Below, one piece after another: positions 25,664 through 38,235 of a DNA stretch of 64,000 bases. This DNA is from Endocalyx cinctus (taxonomy: Eukaryota; Ascomycota; Sordariomycetes; Amphisphaeriales; Apiosporaceae). Numbering within the stretch: the stretch's first letter is position 1; each line of letters opens with the position of its first letter. Under the pieces are notes generated by a model. It did not search any database. It saw nothing but the letters and a program-made list of their open reading frames with translations, and was not told where the DNA came from. The position numbers and the translations under genes were made by a program. The stretch is from NCBI GenBank assembly GCA_001600455.1, contig BCKC01000005.1, forward strand, positions 558,001 to 622,000, read 5' to 3'.

Positions 25664-28600
25664 AATTTCCAAGTTTGTTGGTAAGCAACTGATATGATTA
25701 GATATCAGCTCTCACTCAGTAAAGTACGCGTAGGAGGACAACTAGCTAAGTAAAATACGAGTAAACTAGGACATCGCGGCAATACCGACATCTTTACAAG
25801 TAAAAAGGAAGAAAATTAAATAAGTAACGGGAAATTATGATTGATGATCTCAAGTTTGAACGTCAGCAAGGCACGCAGGATTGCAGCTTTGTTTCATCCG
25901 CGGTAAAGATCATCATACTGCGCTACGCCGTAACGATTAGATGCAGCACGCTATTACGTAGGTACTGCAGTATATCGCCAAACAAGAAACGCCAGCTACA
26001 TCACATAATACGTAGAGCTGAATCGATGAGATATCAGCTGGGGCCAAAGGTTCCCTATCTCCAAGCCACAATGACCCCCTTCAGCTCGCCTAACTTGATG
26101 ATTAGGTGGTAATCAATGTCATCAAAGAGGCGTTCTTTTTTAACTTTCCAGGTTTATTTTCTCTTCGTCTTCTTATTCAACATGTGTAGCACGGGTAGAT
26201 GATCTCGTCAGCATGTTATCTAGTAAATACTACACCCATACTGGTTTTAGATTCCATTCACCTATCTTTCGGCCGGATTCAACCGCGGATATCCTCGGAA
26301 AATCCTTCTCTTTTTTGGTAGACAGGGTACTTTAAAATAGTGACCATTCATATATACTGCGCAGGATATTACTTCTTTCTCTTTTACATAGTATACTACC
26401 TACCCCTGGTGTGATGGATATTGTCCCTACTTCACGTGTTTGGCGTTGTCGATCATATCTGTTTGGGCGTACTTTTTAATCTCGTGGTTGTCGTTCTTTC
26501 TATTTATTCACGGCTGCATACGCACATGTCGACCCTCGTCGCGCAACCCTCGTAGAGCGCCGACCGCATCGTACTAACCTAGCTGCCTAGTACATATCCA
26601 TCCGTATGGATAGAGTAACTCCATATGGATATACACATTCACACGTTTTGTGCTGGGAATGAAGGATGATCCGCTTTTCGGTGACCAAAAAGAGTCTTTC
26701 ATATCATTTCGCTCTAGTATATCCTATTTCGTTATTATTTTTTATGAAACCTCCCCTCTTCGATGGATCAATTATCATGTAAGACAAGTAGACCCTGGGA
26801 AGTACACTTTACTCGGTATACACCCTGCAGGGTGCTGCTCAATTTACGATGAGCAAGGGGCTAATTCTTTTTTTTTTTTCTCATCATGATTATGTTTGTA
26901 TGATTCTTCTTCTCTCGATACAAAGTAAATGTAGGCGTTGTAGATCTACACTAGGTTAGAGAATTGCGGATATAGACATCCAAGCTGCCAAGTACATTAA
27001 TCAACTAACGACCTACATAGTAGACTAACCTAACTAACTAACAAGTAACTTCACTTACCCAGCTGCCCAGCTGCCCAGCTAATCCTCTGGAAAAGATCCC
27101 TACTACGTAGTATACTTATACGTACGGGGTATCGAATCATGATTAAACAAGTACCTTAAGTAAACAGGGCATCTAGCCAAGATTTCCTTGTACCCGTACT
27201 CCGTAGGAGCACATCACAAACACTCAGGCCTGTACATGTCGAAGAAAATGCACTAGTATACATGGGCAATAGCGTAAACAATACACTATTAGGTACGCTG
27301 GCAGGCTGGTACGGTACGGTTCAGCGTAGAATAATATACGACAACCTATGAAAATATACACAGTAAGTGTTAATGCTAAGAATGCTAAGAATCCTATGAA
27401 ACAGCATCTCAGCTACGCCATGCACCGCGTTTTACGCATAGAAATATAGCGTGCACCAACTACCTTCTCTAACCAACTAAGTGCATTACTACTATGCTAA
27501 CCTACCCGTACACTACATATAGATACAGGCTGCCGTTGAGGTAGCTTAGTGTATTATTCCACTTAAGTTAGAAATTCCCCCTACTACGCGATTGATCGAT
27601 CAACAAGGATCAAAATAATTCTTGCGCCGTGGTGAAACAAGGGACCTAAAGTTATTTTTGATTTAACCACCGACCACCGACATCGACCATTTTACTATGT
27701 ACACGGGAGTGGCTTTTAAGGGTCGTACCTAAATCGGTTCTTTCTGAGATAGACGAGACGAGCGAGCTTAGGGAATCCTTCGGATCGGGATTATACTGGT
27801 GGTAATCAATTCTGTGCCCTCTGCGCCTCTTTTCTACATCAATATTTTTGTCCGAAAGTGTTATCTGTGAGTCTGTGTTTTACGTGTTTACCTATCTACG
27901 TGCCTTATCATGTTTCAACTCCTACGAGAACCAGAATTACGTACGTGTACGTGTAAGACGCAGATAATGTAAACAAACAATCGCTGCTTACTTGTACTTC
28001 ACCAAGATAAATCCAAGCCCATCTTTCCAAGGTCTTTTCTTAGGGACGGCAATCTTTTTCCGAGCTCATCCTTTTTTTTCTGCCTTTTTAACCAGGATCA
28101 AGAAAAATCCATCGGCGCCGACGGTTTTAGTGCATTATCTCATATTTTAGTCCAATAGACAAGCCCAAGAGGCGACGATCTAGGATTAGTCAGTCTTGGA
28201 ATCACTCTGGAAGAGGGAATGACTGGTGAGAATATGGTAACGCTCTCCCCGCGAATACGGCCATCGTGCCTGAGCCGCATCCGAAAATAGATGTAATCCG
28301 TCGACCGTACGCATATTTTAGGAAAATGCCATAATCCCGGACATGGTACCCTTCACTCAGCCATCTCACAAACGTAAACTTTTGCTCATCACGCGTAGAT
28401 TAGCCCCGATGAGTTGTCCATGGATAAGCGCACGTACCCAAAGTCTGAGATTAATCAACAATCTGATTCCTTCAATTGTGACAAGCAAGGCTAATTTGCT
28501 TTATCCCATCACAAGAAAGTCGGTCCCGATAACTTTGTTCTCCTAATCGGTCGCCGGCTGATCAAGAACCGGGATACGAGGTCATTGGACGTACACTACA

Positions 28601-28768
28601 CGGCCAATGTATATGTAGTATGTCGTATTGTAGGAAGTGATCCATGCCCTAGTCATCTTCGATTTCGCTCGACGATATCTAGCACTGTGAGGAGAAAACG
28701 ACGGGCTCCGATTAAGTATCTACCTTACATCGCCAATATACCAAATTAGTAGCTGCAATAAGGAGCTT

Positions 28769-29370
28769 TCATGATCCAAGAGTAAGTGGGTTATTCATAC
28801 TGACCTGCGGCTCAGTACATCGTCGCTCCGTGCCTTTGTCTTGTACCGCTACATGCGATACCTCAAAGCTAGTGTTCAACGCCTTCCAACCCTGCAGGGT
28901 CCAATCAAGTACTGGACTAGCTGCGAGTACCATAAGGGGTATTCCTTCGGACAAGAGAAGATAATTGCACTAAAAGAGAAGAAGGCGCGACGATGACGCA
29001 AGATTCGCTGATTCGTAGCGACGATATCCCAAGCCTCGCGATAGATGTCCGAAGTGACTAATGCGTAAAAAGTCTTGGTATGGTCGGTTGAGGTAGCATT
29101 GCCGCTCGCCACAAAAGCAGGTGCAAATGCGAAAGAAGGAGACCGACGGGCCATCATCGTTCATGTCGTTGACCCTGGCGTAAAACGATATCGCCGATAT
29201 TATCAGATCGCGTGATCTTAATTGCTTTCGAAGCATTCGCGACGTCATCTTCAATCATGAACGACATCTATTTCGCCTCGTGCAGGAACGTATCTCTCGG
29301 TCACCACATGTGTTGCCAAGATGATATCGGAGGCCGACCCTCCAATCCACACCATCCTGCTGTGCTACAG
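28769..29370 (-). pseudogene. Possible decayed multi-exon gene
   Basis: Several minus-strand open segments with coding-like composition lie close together. One begins near 29370 (MVWIGGSASDIILATHVV) just after an intron-like CTAACCTGTAG, one spans about 29160-28880 (TDHTKTFYALVTSDIYREAW), and one runs 28954-28769 (IPLMVLAASPVLDWTLQGW). They are in different frames and interrupted by stops, and no clean set of splice sites joins them. This fits a disabled gene or one exon set of a gene I cannot model. No family is recognised. Confidence 0.25.
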
Positions 29371-29533
29371 GTTAGCCGCAGCTCCCGGCCCCCCGAACGT
29401 TCAAACACGAGGGATACGTCGGCGGCGGCGACCATTCATGATGACCGGGGCGCTTAGAGTACCTTATCGCAAGGTACGCGACATGAGGATGATACACTCG
29501 TTTAATCCGTCATGTTGTCTTTTTGTCGCGAAT

Positions 29534-29538
<5 letters not shown>

Positions 29539-29560
<22 letters not shown>
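29539..29560. repeat. (AG)11 microsatellite
   Basis: Uninterrupted AG dinucleotide run on the plus strand within non-coding DNA. Confidence 0.85.
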
Positions 29561-29565
<5 letters not shown>

Positions 29566-30615
29566 AAAAGGAGCAGATCTTTTCCCGAGTCCGGCAGTCC
29601 CAAAGAATATGGAATTGAATTGAACTGAATAATGAATGACATTATCGACTTGAAACAGACGGCAATCTACCATTGAATGCTCCAAAAGATTACTCTTGTC
29701 TTCTCTTTCTCTCTCACGCATACACGTACACACACACACACCTATACTATACATACCACAAACGTACACGCATTTACAGGCGCTGTGTGCAGTGCATTTT
29801 GTCTGGGCATGTTTGAAGTAAAAGGTATTTTTTTCCTTCTGGTTTTGGCGCGACCACCTTCCTGATATATCTAAAGGGCGACATCGGCTACGTCATATCA
29901 ATTTGGCACGAAAGGTTTTTCAAATCAACGACACCAGCATCGCATTCGTAACATGGCTTGCATAAACCCAACCCCCCCGACCTAGTCCTAAGAGAGTCAA
30001 TAGAGGGTGGGAACCAAAAGCAAAAAAGGAAAATCTCCACTGAATGACAGTTTCTTTTGGTTTCGTTTTTCATTTTGTTCGCTCTCTTTACCACCCCTAA
30101 CCCTACCCTTCGTTCTTCTCGCTTCTCGCATCTTACCGGTTGCTGCCTCCAACGCCTAAAACGAAGTCAGGTACGAAAAAGAAAGACTCTAGAAGGATGC
30201 GTGGAAGCCAACACGGATCGTTTTCCGTAAGCCACATTTTGATAGAATTCAAGGGATATAAAATACTTTTTTTTTTTTTTTTTTTTTTGATTTCTTCTAG
30301 AAGTATATTTCCTTGTTGCTTTTTATTTTATCTTATTTTACTTTATCGTCAATTTTTTTAAAAGATAATCTTCAAGGGTAGATAGACCACGTAATGATAA
30401 TCGTCACATCATACATGCGATGGTTATACGAGCTCTGGCCTTCTAAACGTGACATGTTCAATAATGGTACAATCTGCGAGTTTGTCATATGCTTCAATCA
30501 CTCCATTGGCCGTACCAACTTCGTCACAAATGCAAGTAACACGTTGAACCACTAAAATACCGTTTCTGTTTTTATCGCTCCCTTTTCTTATTTACCCCCT
30601 TCTATATGTACTCAG

Positions 30616-30687
30616 TTTATTTATTTATTTTATTTTATTTTATTTTATTTTATTTTATTTTATTTTATTTTATTTTATTTTATTTTT
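30616..30687. repeat. (TTTAT/TTTTA)n microsatellite, about 70 bp
   Basis: A pentanucleotide repeat begins with TTTA units and settles into about a dozen perfect TTTTA units. It is the longest simple repeat in the window. Confidence 0.92.
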
Positions 30688-32279
30688 ATCATTCTCCTTA
30701 CTATCTTTACCCGCTTGGGCCTCTCCTCTATCATTACCCGGCCACGTAACACTGTAACCCGTGAACTGGATCTATCCAGCCATATCTCTTGGAAGGAAAA
30801 GAAGAAAAGAAAAAATTGCTCAACTGCCGGTACGACCCCCCCTCTCGTACCGGTTCTCGTAAGCTATAATTTAGACTTGTATATATGGTGAAATTGTGCG
30901 CTTGTTTCTTATCGAGCAGCTTGATCTGTGACCTGCATTTTTCGTTTTAATTTCCTGCCGAATTGAGAGTGTGTCGCGCGAATAGGTATCATTCTAGAAG
31001 CGAGCGTAGAGTCGTAACCCGTACTACCTACCTACTCTATATTTTGGTTATCGGTCACATCAAAGTCTCTCTTAACGATAAAAAAACCCCCCCGCTACGA
31101 CCCCGTTCGGCGGGGGTCATTAGGGTACTACGCTGCAACCAACCCGAGATGAGGCTTCTGTTGACGACTTGATAGGACCGCCATCGGACCCTTGATCTTG
31201 GTCCGCCCGTTACTCCCGTATCATTCGCGGGGTGCCTGCTTTCGCGAGACGGCCGCCTTATTGCATTTTTTTTGCGTTTTCATCTTTTACTGTTTCGTGG
31301 CCCCCTCATCCCACTCCCGACCCCCCCTTTATTCCCCTTTCTCTCTTAATAAAATGTCGTGGTGTCAGGGTTGGGGTTTCTTTGGTTTCTTTCCCTCCCA
31401 CCCTACCACCTAACCCTCTCTGGCAAGCCAGTATTAGTACGTACGTCGTATAGCCTCGCATTGGAATCCTACGGCAGCAGAATATGATGCTAATCTCACC
31501 CATGACGGTAGGTGTTATAATATAGGCAGCCAAGAGCTAACATTGATATCTTGAAATGACGAGGTTGCTTCTATTCCCTGACCTATATCGTCATGTCTAT
31601 TCAGATACGTCTCCGGCACTCGTCGAACCTAGTTATACTATCGGACTCCTCGGAGACTTTTCACCTCCCTGCAGTCCACTTCCCCCATTCCCCTTTCCAC
31701 ATAATATAGACCCCTCGAGCTAATACAGAGAAGGTTGAAGAGAAGGCAGAGGAATTCACATGTGCTCTCTTGGCAAAGATAACGCCATGCATACCTTTGT
31801 AGTTCGCTATCTACCCTTTTTAGCTCGCTGTCCCGCATAACTAGCGGCATAATTCGACGGCCAGTTTGTGGGGTGTCACTCGACGTGTGGGAGAAATCCG
31901 GTGCGGCTACACGACTTATTCTCAACGTGAGGAAACACGTGAAATTAACGTATCATGAAATTGGTAGGTAGGTAGGCAGGTAGGTGATACACATCTCAAA
32001 TTACGTTTCTTCTTGTACAGAGTTGTGAGTGAGTACCTTTGACTTCCCTCCCCCCCAATCTTCTTCTATTGGCCTACCGGATTTGATCTTTCTCTGGAGA
32101 TCGTAACAATAAGAAAAAGGCATATAGATGTACCTTACATTTCGCCTCTGCGGTATCGTAGCAGACCAGAAAAGCCACGCCAAGGCTGCTAACCAGTGGT
32201 ACTCTTCCCCAGGTATTCCGTTAAAGGAAGGCCACAAACGCCGTCGTCCCAACCTTACGCCGCTGTCTCTTAGGATGTA

Positions 32280-33060
32280 CTATCTGCAAGTTTTTTTCTT
32301 TCTTTTCTTCTTCTTGTCAAGGATGAGTGCATCTTGCCTTCCCCTTCGCTTCTGTACCTCTGGCAGGATACTACGTACTGTCGAGACCCTTAAACGCTCC
32401 ACTAACGGGTCGTCTGGAGTTATGCCACGGACAGACTTTGTGCATGATGCGTTATCCATATGCTGTATGATGCCGCTGTCGAGCAGCTCGGAACCATAAG
32501 CAAGTGTGATACGGATAGGCAGGAGCTTTCTTCTGGTCTCTCTCTCTCTCTTTTACTCTTCACTACCCAAGAGGTCAACACTACCCTACCCACGTTCCGA
32601 TAAGCTACGACTGCTACCGCACTAATAAGGCTTGATTTGATATGCTAGCTTGTTTCTAGAGGCGAGGGTTACTTGGTTTAAGTTTTTTTTGCCTTGATCT
32701 CGTAATGATTGGCATCGGCAGTCTACTTGATTCGAGTTCTAGATGGCCTTGTGCGAGATATCAATCTCACTTCTGCCGACAGCTTTTTTTAAGGGTCCCC
32801 CGTTATCCCCCCCCTCCCTTCTGAGGTTCGGCTTTCGAGACAAAACGAGTTAGATAGATCGTCGCAGGCCTGTACGTGGTCAAGACAGGCCTGTGGACGC
32901 TCTCTTTCTGATCGGGTAGGTCGGGTTCGAGAAGATAATCTGGGGATGCTGGAATTCATGTGCGAGGGGACGATCTTGATCCTAGATAGCAGCTCGCTTA
33001 TACTTCCTCGCCGTACCATATCTGCAAATCGAAGCGGATCCAGGTCGCCTCGCTGCCCCC
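32280..33060 (-). pseudogene. Possible gene remnant, two open segments
   Basis: On the minus strand an open frame of about 88 codons ends at the stop 32280-32282 and includes LAYGSELLDSGIIQHMDNAS and RGITPDDPLVERLRVS, with no low-complexity bias until a terminal Lys run. A second open segment lies upstream at about 33060-32789 (ISELLSRIKIVPSHMNSS). The two are separated by a stop-rich stretch. Neither matches a family I can name, and no start codon context or splice pair unites them. They may be exons of a decayed gene. Confidence 0.25.
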
Positions 33061-34839
33061 TTCTCCCGCTTAAGGGGAAGTAATTATCATGAACCCCATC
33101 TTTGGGGGTTGCTGATATCGCTTACAGCTCTTAAACCGTTGGGTGGCGTTACGCCATACAGAGAGGAAAAGATATAGCTCCCCTGAATAATTTAACACTT
33201 TGTATCATAAGGAAGTTGTATATCGGGTGGCGAATAAGTACAAGTAGGTAACACTCTTGTGGACACGAAGTGTTGAAACTAGACTCGCTAGAACCAGGAT
33301 ACTGAAGTGTGGCAAAAAAGAAAGAAAAAGGCTGTGAATGGCCTCCTAGATCTAACTTTTTACGGGTAGACGAGAGATATTGTGTTGGATTCAATATATT
33401 GCCGCGGGCAAAGATCGTCGGAAAGTCTCAGCCGTTAGGTGATATTGGGTGAAAACAATAATCGTATAAACAATAAGTGCAGTAAATGAATGTAATCATG
33501 ATCCGGCATATTAAATTGAACATCACGTTGTTTCCCCCTATATGTTGGCTATTATGAAGTTGTACCGGGTAACTATAGTATACAGTGTAATTTAGTATCG
33601 TAGAGGGCGTGTGTTTAAAAATTAATATTTGATGAAAAAAAATGTAGATCTCATTCCTTTCTTTTCAAAAGGCTCGGTGAGGTTGTTTGATGTTGGACTC
33701 GGCAGTTATCCTAGGCATGATTGTGTTGACAGATGGCAGCAAGCGAGACGAGATTTCTGGAATTCGGTGTTCGCGTGTGGCTTGTCAGCTTGTTTCGTTC
33801 TCATCGAACGTCGCAAACAGTACTGAGTGTGGAAGACATGTGATCTGTGCATCATGTTATATTAGCTTCGGTAGATTACGTATATAAAATTTACTTTATA
33901 CAGCGATGAAACCTGCGTTAGAGCTGATATGACCATATTTGAGTCAAATAGGATAGGACAAGAAATTTGAGCCATCTCGATGTCGTCGTTCTTGATCAGG
34001 ATCGTACACTAACTTGTAGGTTAAGCTGTTTGATCGTGTACAGATGCTTTAAATATATTAGTTATAACGTAACACTAATATCTGTATTGATTTGATGAAG
34101 TGATTAAGCTGAAATGTCGTGATATAGGTCTTAACAGATACAAAATGTAATCAAGGCAAGAGGCACCGTGTTTATTAGAAGGCTGACCCGGTATGCTGAC
34201 TCCTATTTGGTGTGAGGCTGTGGTATGCTACGACAATCTTTGGTCCGGGAATAACGCCCACGTGTTCATCCGCACAAACGGGATATTGAAGATGACAACG
34301 TCTTTACCTAGCTTGATAATACGTCCAGTCTAACTTTTAATAGCCCTTATTAATTTTGATCAATCATTCCAGCTTATTGTATTCCCTTGAGATATTCTTG
34401 AGATCTCGGTTCACTACTCGTTAGATTCGGGGCTGGTAAGTTTGTTTTGCTGGTTCACCAGCCAAAACTTTTACATTGTAATTAATACTCTCCCCAGAAA
34501 GAGTTATGCTTTTTTGAGTTTGAAGCACAAGAAAACAGGGGTCCTACGAAGTTTCTTCGGAGTGTTACTAGGATATAATCTGCGGTCATATATGTGATGC
34601 TTCGTCTCTTCTTAAATAAGCACTCTCTCAAATCAGAGTTATCATACAAAAGTAGTTATTTACATGGTATCTCCTACGAAAATAATTCTCTGAGGCCCAG
34701 CACGTTTGCGTGACACGTATAGATGATACTGTACTGCAGTTAATCCGCAGCAGTAAGTAGACATAATTCTAAAGCTTTATATTCTAAAAGTATACGAGAT
34801 ACTTTTCGTAGTTCTTTCAAACCCATGTATGGATCAACT
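33061..34839. other. Gene desert 2, AT-rich, no feature seen
   Basis: No open frame longer than about 80 codons and no recognisable protein. Base composition becomes markedly AT-rich from about 33.5 kb onward, which continues through the retroelement traces that follow. Confidence 0.5.
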
Positions 34840-35003
34840 TGACGTTGACTTCGCGTTTCGAAGATAGTCTAGAGTCACAGGCTCTAATAGTTCTCGACGA
34901 TCTTTATTTGTGTCATGACTCGAAGATTGCGATAATCAAGGACTAATACTAGCTCTGTAGCGGCCTGATATCTTCCACCGGGGCAGATTTCTTTGTACTC
35001 AAC
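34840..35003 (-). mobile_element. Degenerate gypsy-like reverse transcriptase fragment
   Basis: Translation of the minus strand from 35003 gives an open stretch containing LVLVLDYRNLRVMTQIKI, which resembles the gypsy RT block of the form VDYR-LN-hT-K-RYPLP. After an in-frame stop the similarity resumes in another frame as LLEPVTLDYLRNAK, where intact elements have an h-ETLDRL-AK-hTKLD block. The spacing between the two blocks is right for RT. Stops and a frameshift show it is dead. No long terminal repeats were found by eye. The surrounding AT-rich sequence fits an old copy altered by repeat-induced point mutation. Confidence 0.45.
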
Positions 35004-36939
35004 GATATAAGACTAAGGAAACCCCAGACTGATTCTGTTTCTCAGAATAATTACTTAGGGGAAACGCCAGAAGTAATTTTGAGAAAATCAATCTTATCTT
35101 CCCAAGCGAATGATGCAATAAGGCCTAGAATTTTTCACGATTGTAACTAAAAGTATGATAATAATAATATACTCTTATAATCATATAATGCGAGAAAGAT
35201 AGGTAGGATATAATATGAGGAATAAACAGAACCTATATAGGGTAAGCCTAATCGCTTCGCTACCGTAACAACTCCTTAAGGGGCAAACTTTAGTCAATGT
35301 CGTAAATGTGAAGAGATAAATACAAAGACTTCGGATTTCCTACTTAAAAGAATGGATATATTCTCATAAAGAACATTAAGATACATAATTACCCTAAAAC
35401 TAAGGGTTTTCCTAGTTTTCATGGGCAATTACGCAATAAAAGGGGTAGAGTTTCCCACTAGGCACACGATTTTACAACTGGCTTTTCTCCATTGCATAGA
35501 TCTCCTTCTAAAACATGACTATCTCACTCCTCTCGATATGAATTTCTAGCGATGATTGTTATAATTATAGAATTACTGATGGTTTTATACAGGACTTTGG
35601 GTAAGCTAAAATAGGAGAGCACATAGCAAACTTAGAGACTTACTATTATGTCCTAGGAAATCGACAGCTTTTTCTAGTCTGCTTAGTTTCACATAGTTAA
35701 AGCAAGATATACATTTAGCAGACACAGTGATGTACGACTAGTTGGTAACGAGTGTGATTTTTATCTGTTCACCAGAGTTTAGTGCAAGGCCGAATCTGTA
35801 CATCTTTGATGCTAAAAGTTATCGGGGGGAGGAATGAAGGCGGATGATGCAAAGCTTGACATTCTGCAAGCTCCCCAACTTAACAGCCGACCTTGAAAGC
35901 CTCGGTAGTGACATTGGTAACAATCAGTATAATTACAGTCGAGAAATTTGGAGAGAAGGGTGGTTCCTTACTGGAGAATCATAGTATTTGCAGGACTGCA
36001 AGAGTTTCGACATGACTTTCGTCAGTAAAAAGGGGGTTGGGAACGCCATAGAGGAGGAAAGTAAGAAAAATTAACGTAGACTAGGGAGGGTTGAGTACGT
36101 TCACGCTGTTCTCGCGAGAGAAGGGATGGGCAGTATAGTGCTAATTCTCGGTCGGGGTTGAGGAACTCTCACGTCAAGTGCCAGCTAACCACTAGCTACC
36201 CTGGTGTGAATATATTATTATCATGTATATACATTTTGATAGTGTGGGTGAAGTCGCTGCAGTCTTCGGCACCGAAGACATTTATGTAAGTAGCACTAGC
36301 CGTCGAGGCCGTCAGGGTCAGGGAGAAGAGAGAGGCGATCGACTAGTAACAGGATATCAATTAGCAATCTGATGTTTATATGTACAGGCAAACGAGAGCA
36401 TCATAGAGAAGACTGGCAGTTTCAAACTGCGTTTTAAATGAGGCACAATGTGTTTCTTCTGAGAATAAAACCCCGCTGAGTGTGACGGTGGTTGTACTTG
36501 ACGATACAGATCTCGTTGGTTAGCTTTTGATTACTGGAATCTCTAATTAAGTGAATATAAAATTACCTTCTCATCTCATACCATCAACTGCAATATATCT
36601 AAGTAGCCCTTTTTCTGAACCTGGATAAAATACGGAAGCATTGACGAGCCTACAATTTTACTAGACGAAGCTCTATTCATCGATCATATAACCAAACAGA
36701 TATATTTAAGCTCAGCTACGTCACGATAAATACCAGCCCTGAATTTTCATGTATGCATTTTGTAAACGGCCTGCGAAGTACGGCTGAAGATGCATTAGCT
36801 ACTCGAACATGTCAAAGGTCTGTTAGAGTGTTTTGTAGGTATCTATCCCTTAATATGCGACTCGGATGAGATGCATTATATGAAAAGCAGTTGAACCTGA
36901 AGCTCTGTGATCGTGGTTTAACTCTTTCTTGGCAGGGTT
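35004..36939. other. AT-rich DNA between retroelement traces
   Basis: No recognisable gene. High TA content and dense stops suggest it belongs to the same decayed repeat block, but no further domain could be identified. Confidence 0.45.
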
Positions 36940-37129
36940 ACGGCGAGATATTGTAGCTAGGAGTTCCTCTTGGGAGTTATAACTAAAAGTGATCAGCTAG
37001 AAGTTTTCGTAGAACGCGCCTAAGTCTTTAATTCCCTCGACGCAATACGAATCGTAGGATTCAATGGGTTTGGTTCTGATATAGATATGAATTGTCGATT
37101 ACTAGGATCAGGTCGCCTTCCTTGACGAA
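36940..37129 (-). mobile_element. Degenerate retroelement integrase C-terminal fragment
   Basis: The minus strand from 37129 reads FVKEGDLILVIDNSYLYQNQ, closely patterned on the F-x-GDLVLV-(Y/R)-(D/N) strand at the end of gypsy integrases. Downstream it continues through shifted frames with residues like AFYEN and QEELLA, where intact elements have the G-TFHGNRLK-F ending. It lies upstream, in the minus sense, of the RT trace, so the two cannot belong to one co-linear element and probably represent two copies. Confidence 0.35.
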
Positions 37130-38235
37130 GATAGATTGAAGCCAAGTTGCTCGCCAGAAGCTGAATGTGACCTACATTAAAGTAGATACAATATATCAGT
37201 CCGCAGATCGTCTAATTGATGCTGATGATATATACACCGTAGGTGCAAAGTACCACGATCATTCCAGACAGGACTCGCCTGCCGTAGGAATACCAGGGAA
37301 ATGAAAGTCTCACAGTATCACGACACTGGAGTAGAATAGGATGCTGTCCTGGTTAAACTCATGATCAGAAACTTCTTTCATATTATGTTGGGTATAGATC
37401 GCCTTCTGGCCTTGCGAATTCTCCTAGATTGCCGTGTAGTCTTTATATAAATGGTGGCTAGATATGATTAACTTTCCGCATGCCTTTTTTTGTTTTAATT
37501 GGAAAGGAAAGGTAGTTATACTGCACCCGACAGCTAGATATGTATTGACGGACTCAATTCTGCTTGTTATCCGGAATTCCGATGGAAGAAGCTCCAAATT
37601 TGTCTTGACCGCGGTTAGTTATGCGTCAAATATATACTGTCTTAGTTACCTCATTTCTAGATGAGAATAACAGGGCGAATTAAGAATAATCAACTTATTT
37701 AGATGGTCATGACTCCGGGATCCCAGTAACTCCAAGAACATTTATGAGCATTGACCGCCGACGACCGTCTGTTTGTTTAGTCACGAGAAGCCCAGACGCA
37801 AGCGCTTATAAAAAAAAAATTAAGAAATGGCCGAACATTAGACCGAATCCGAATGGTTAAGAACATCGAGATAGATCTACAAGCATATAGGCCAGGTTTT
37901 CGGGTTCGTCCTGTGGTATTCACCGCCGATCCCCCTGTAGAGCATCTCCGCATCGAGATTATAATGGCGGGGTGAAAGGATTCGAGGGAGGTTGGTCATG
38001 AGTATTAGTTGCGGGGTAGCTCATTGCTTCTCCGCATTATTGTCTATCAAAAGAACCAAAAAAAAAAAAAAAAAACGTACATATAAAAGCTGTACTTAGA
38101 GGGCTACGGGGATGGAATGTAAGACGTACAAAATGGAGTTTACTCATTCTTTTGTGGTAAATCTCGTGTGGAACCTTTATTTCTGACTTAGAATATCTGC
38201 TGCTGGTCGCTCTTCTCGTTTACAGATATAGTAAG
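37130..38235. other. AT-rich intergenic DNA and GH43 promoter
   Basis: No gene is seen. Close to the next gene there is an A17 run at about 38059-38075 and a TATA-like ATATAAAAG at 38081-38089, about 150 bp upstream of the GH43 start codon. Confidence 0.5.

Larger units (their letters stand above)
23390..28768. other. Gene desert 2 (left part)
   Basis: No supportable gene in 5.4 kb. The first 250 bases are the xanA promoter side and include a GAA triplet run and A/T tracts. The rest holds short non-coding frames, (TATAG)5, a TC run, tracts of CTAACTAAC near 27030, repeated CAGCTGCC near 27060, and one TACTCCGTA motif at 27197. Confidence 0.55.
29371..32279. other. Gene desert 2 (middle), microsatellite-rich
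   Basis: No supportable gene. Contents are GA and TTTTA microsatellites, a T tract near 30270, C/G-rich short runs near 31085-31120, and a GGTAGGTAGGTAGG tract near 31965. Confidence 0.5.
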
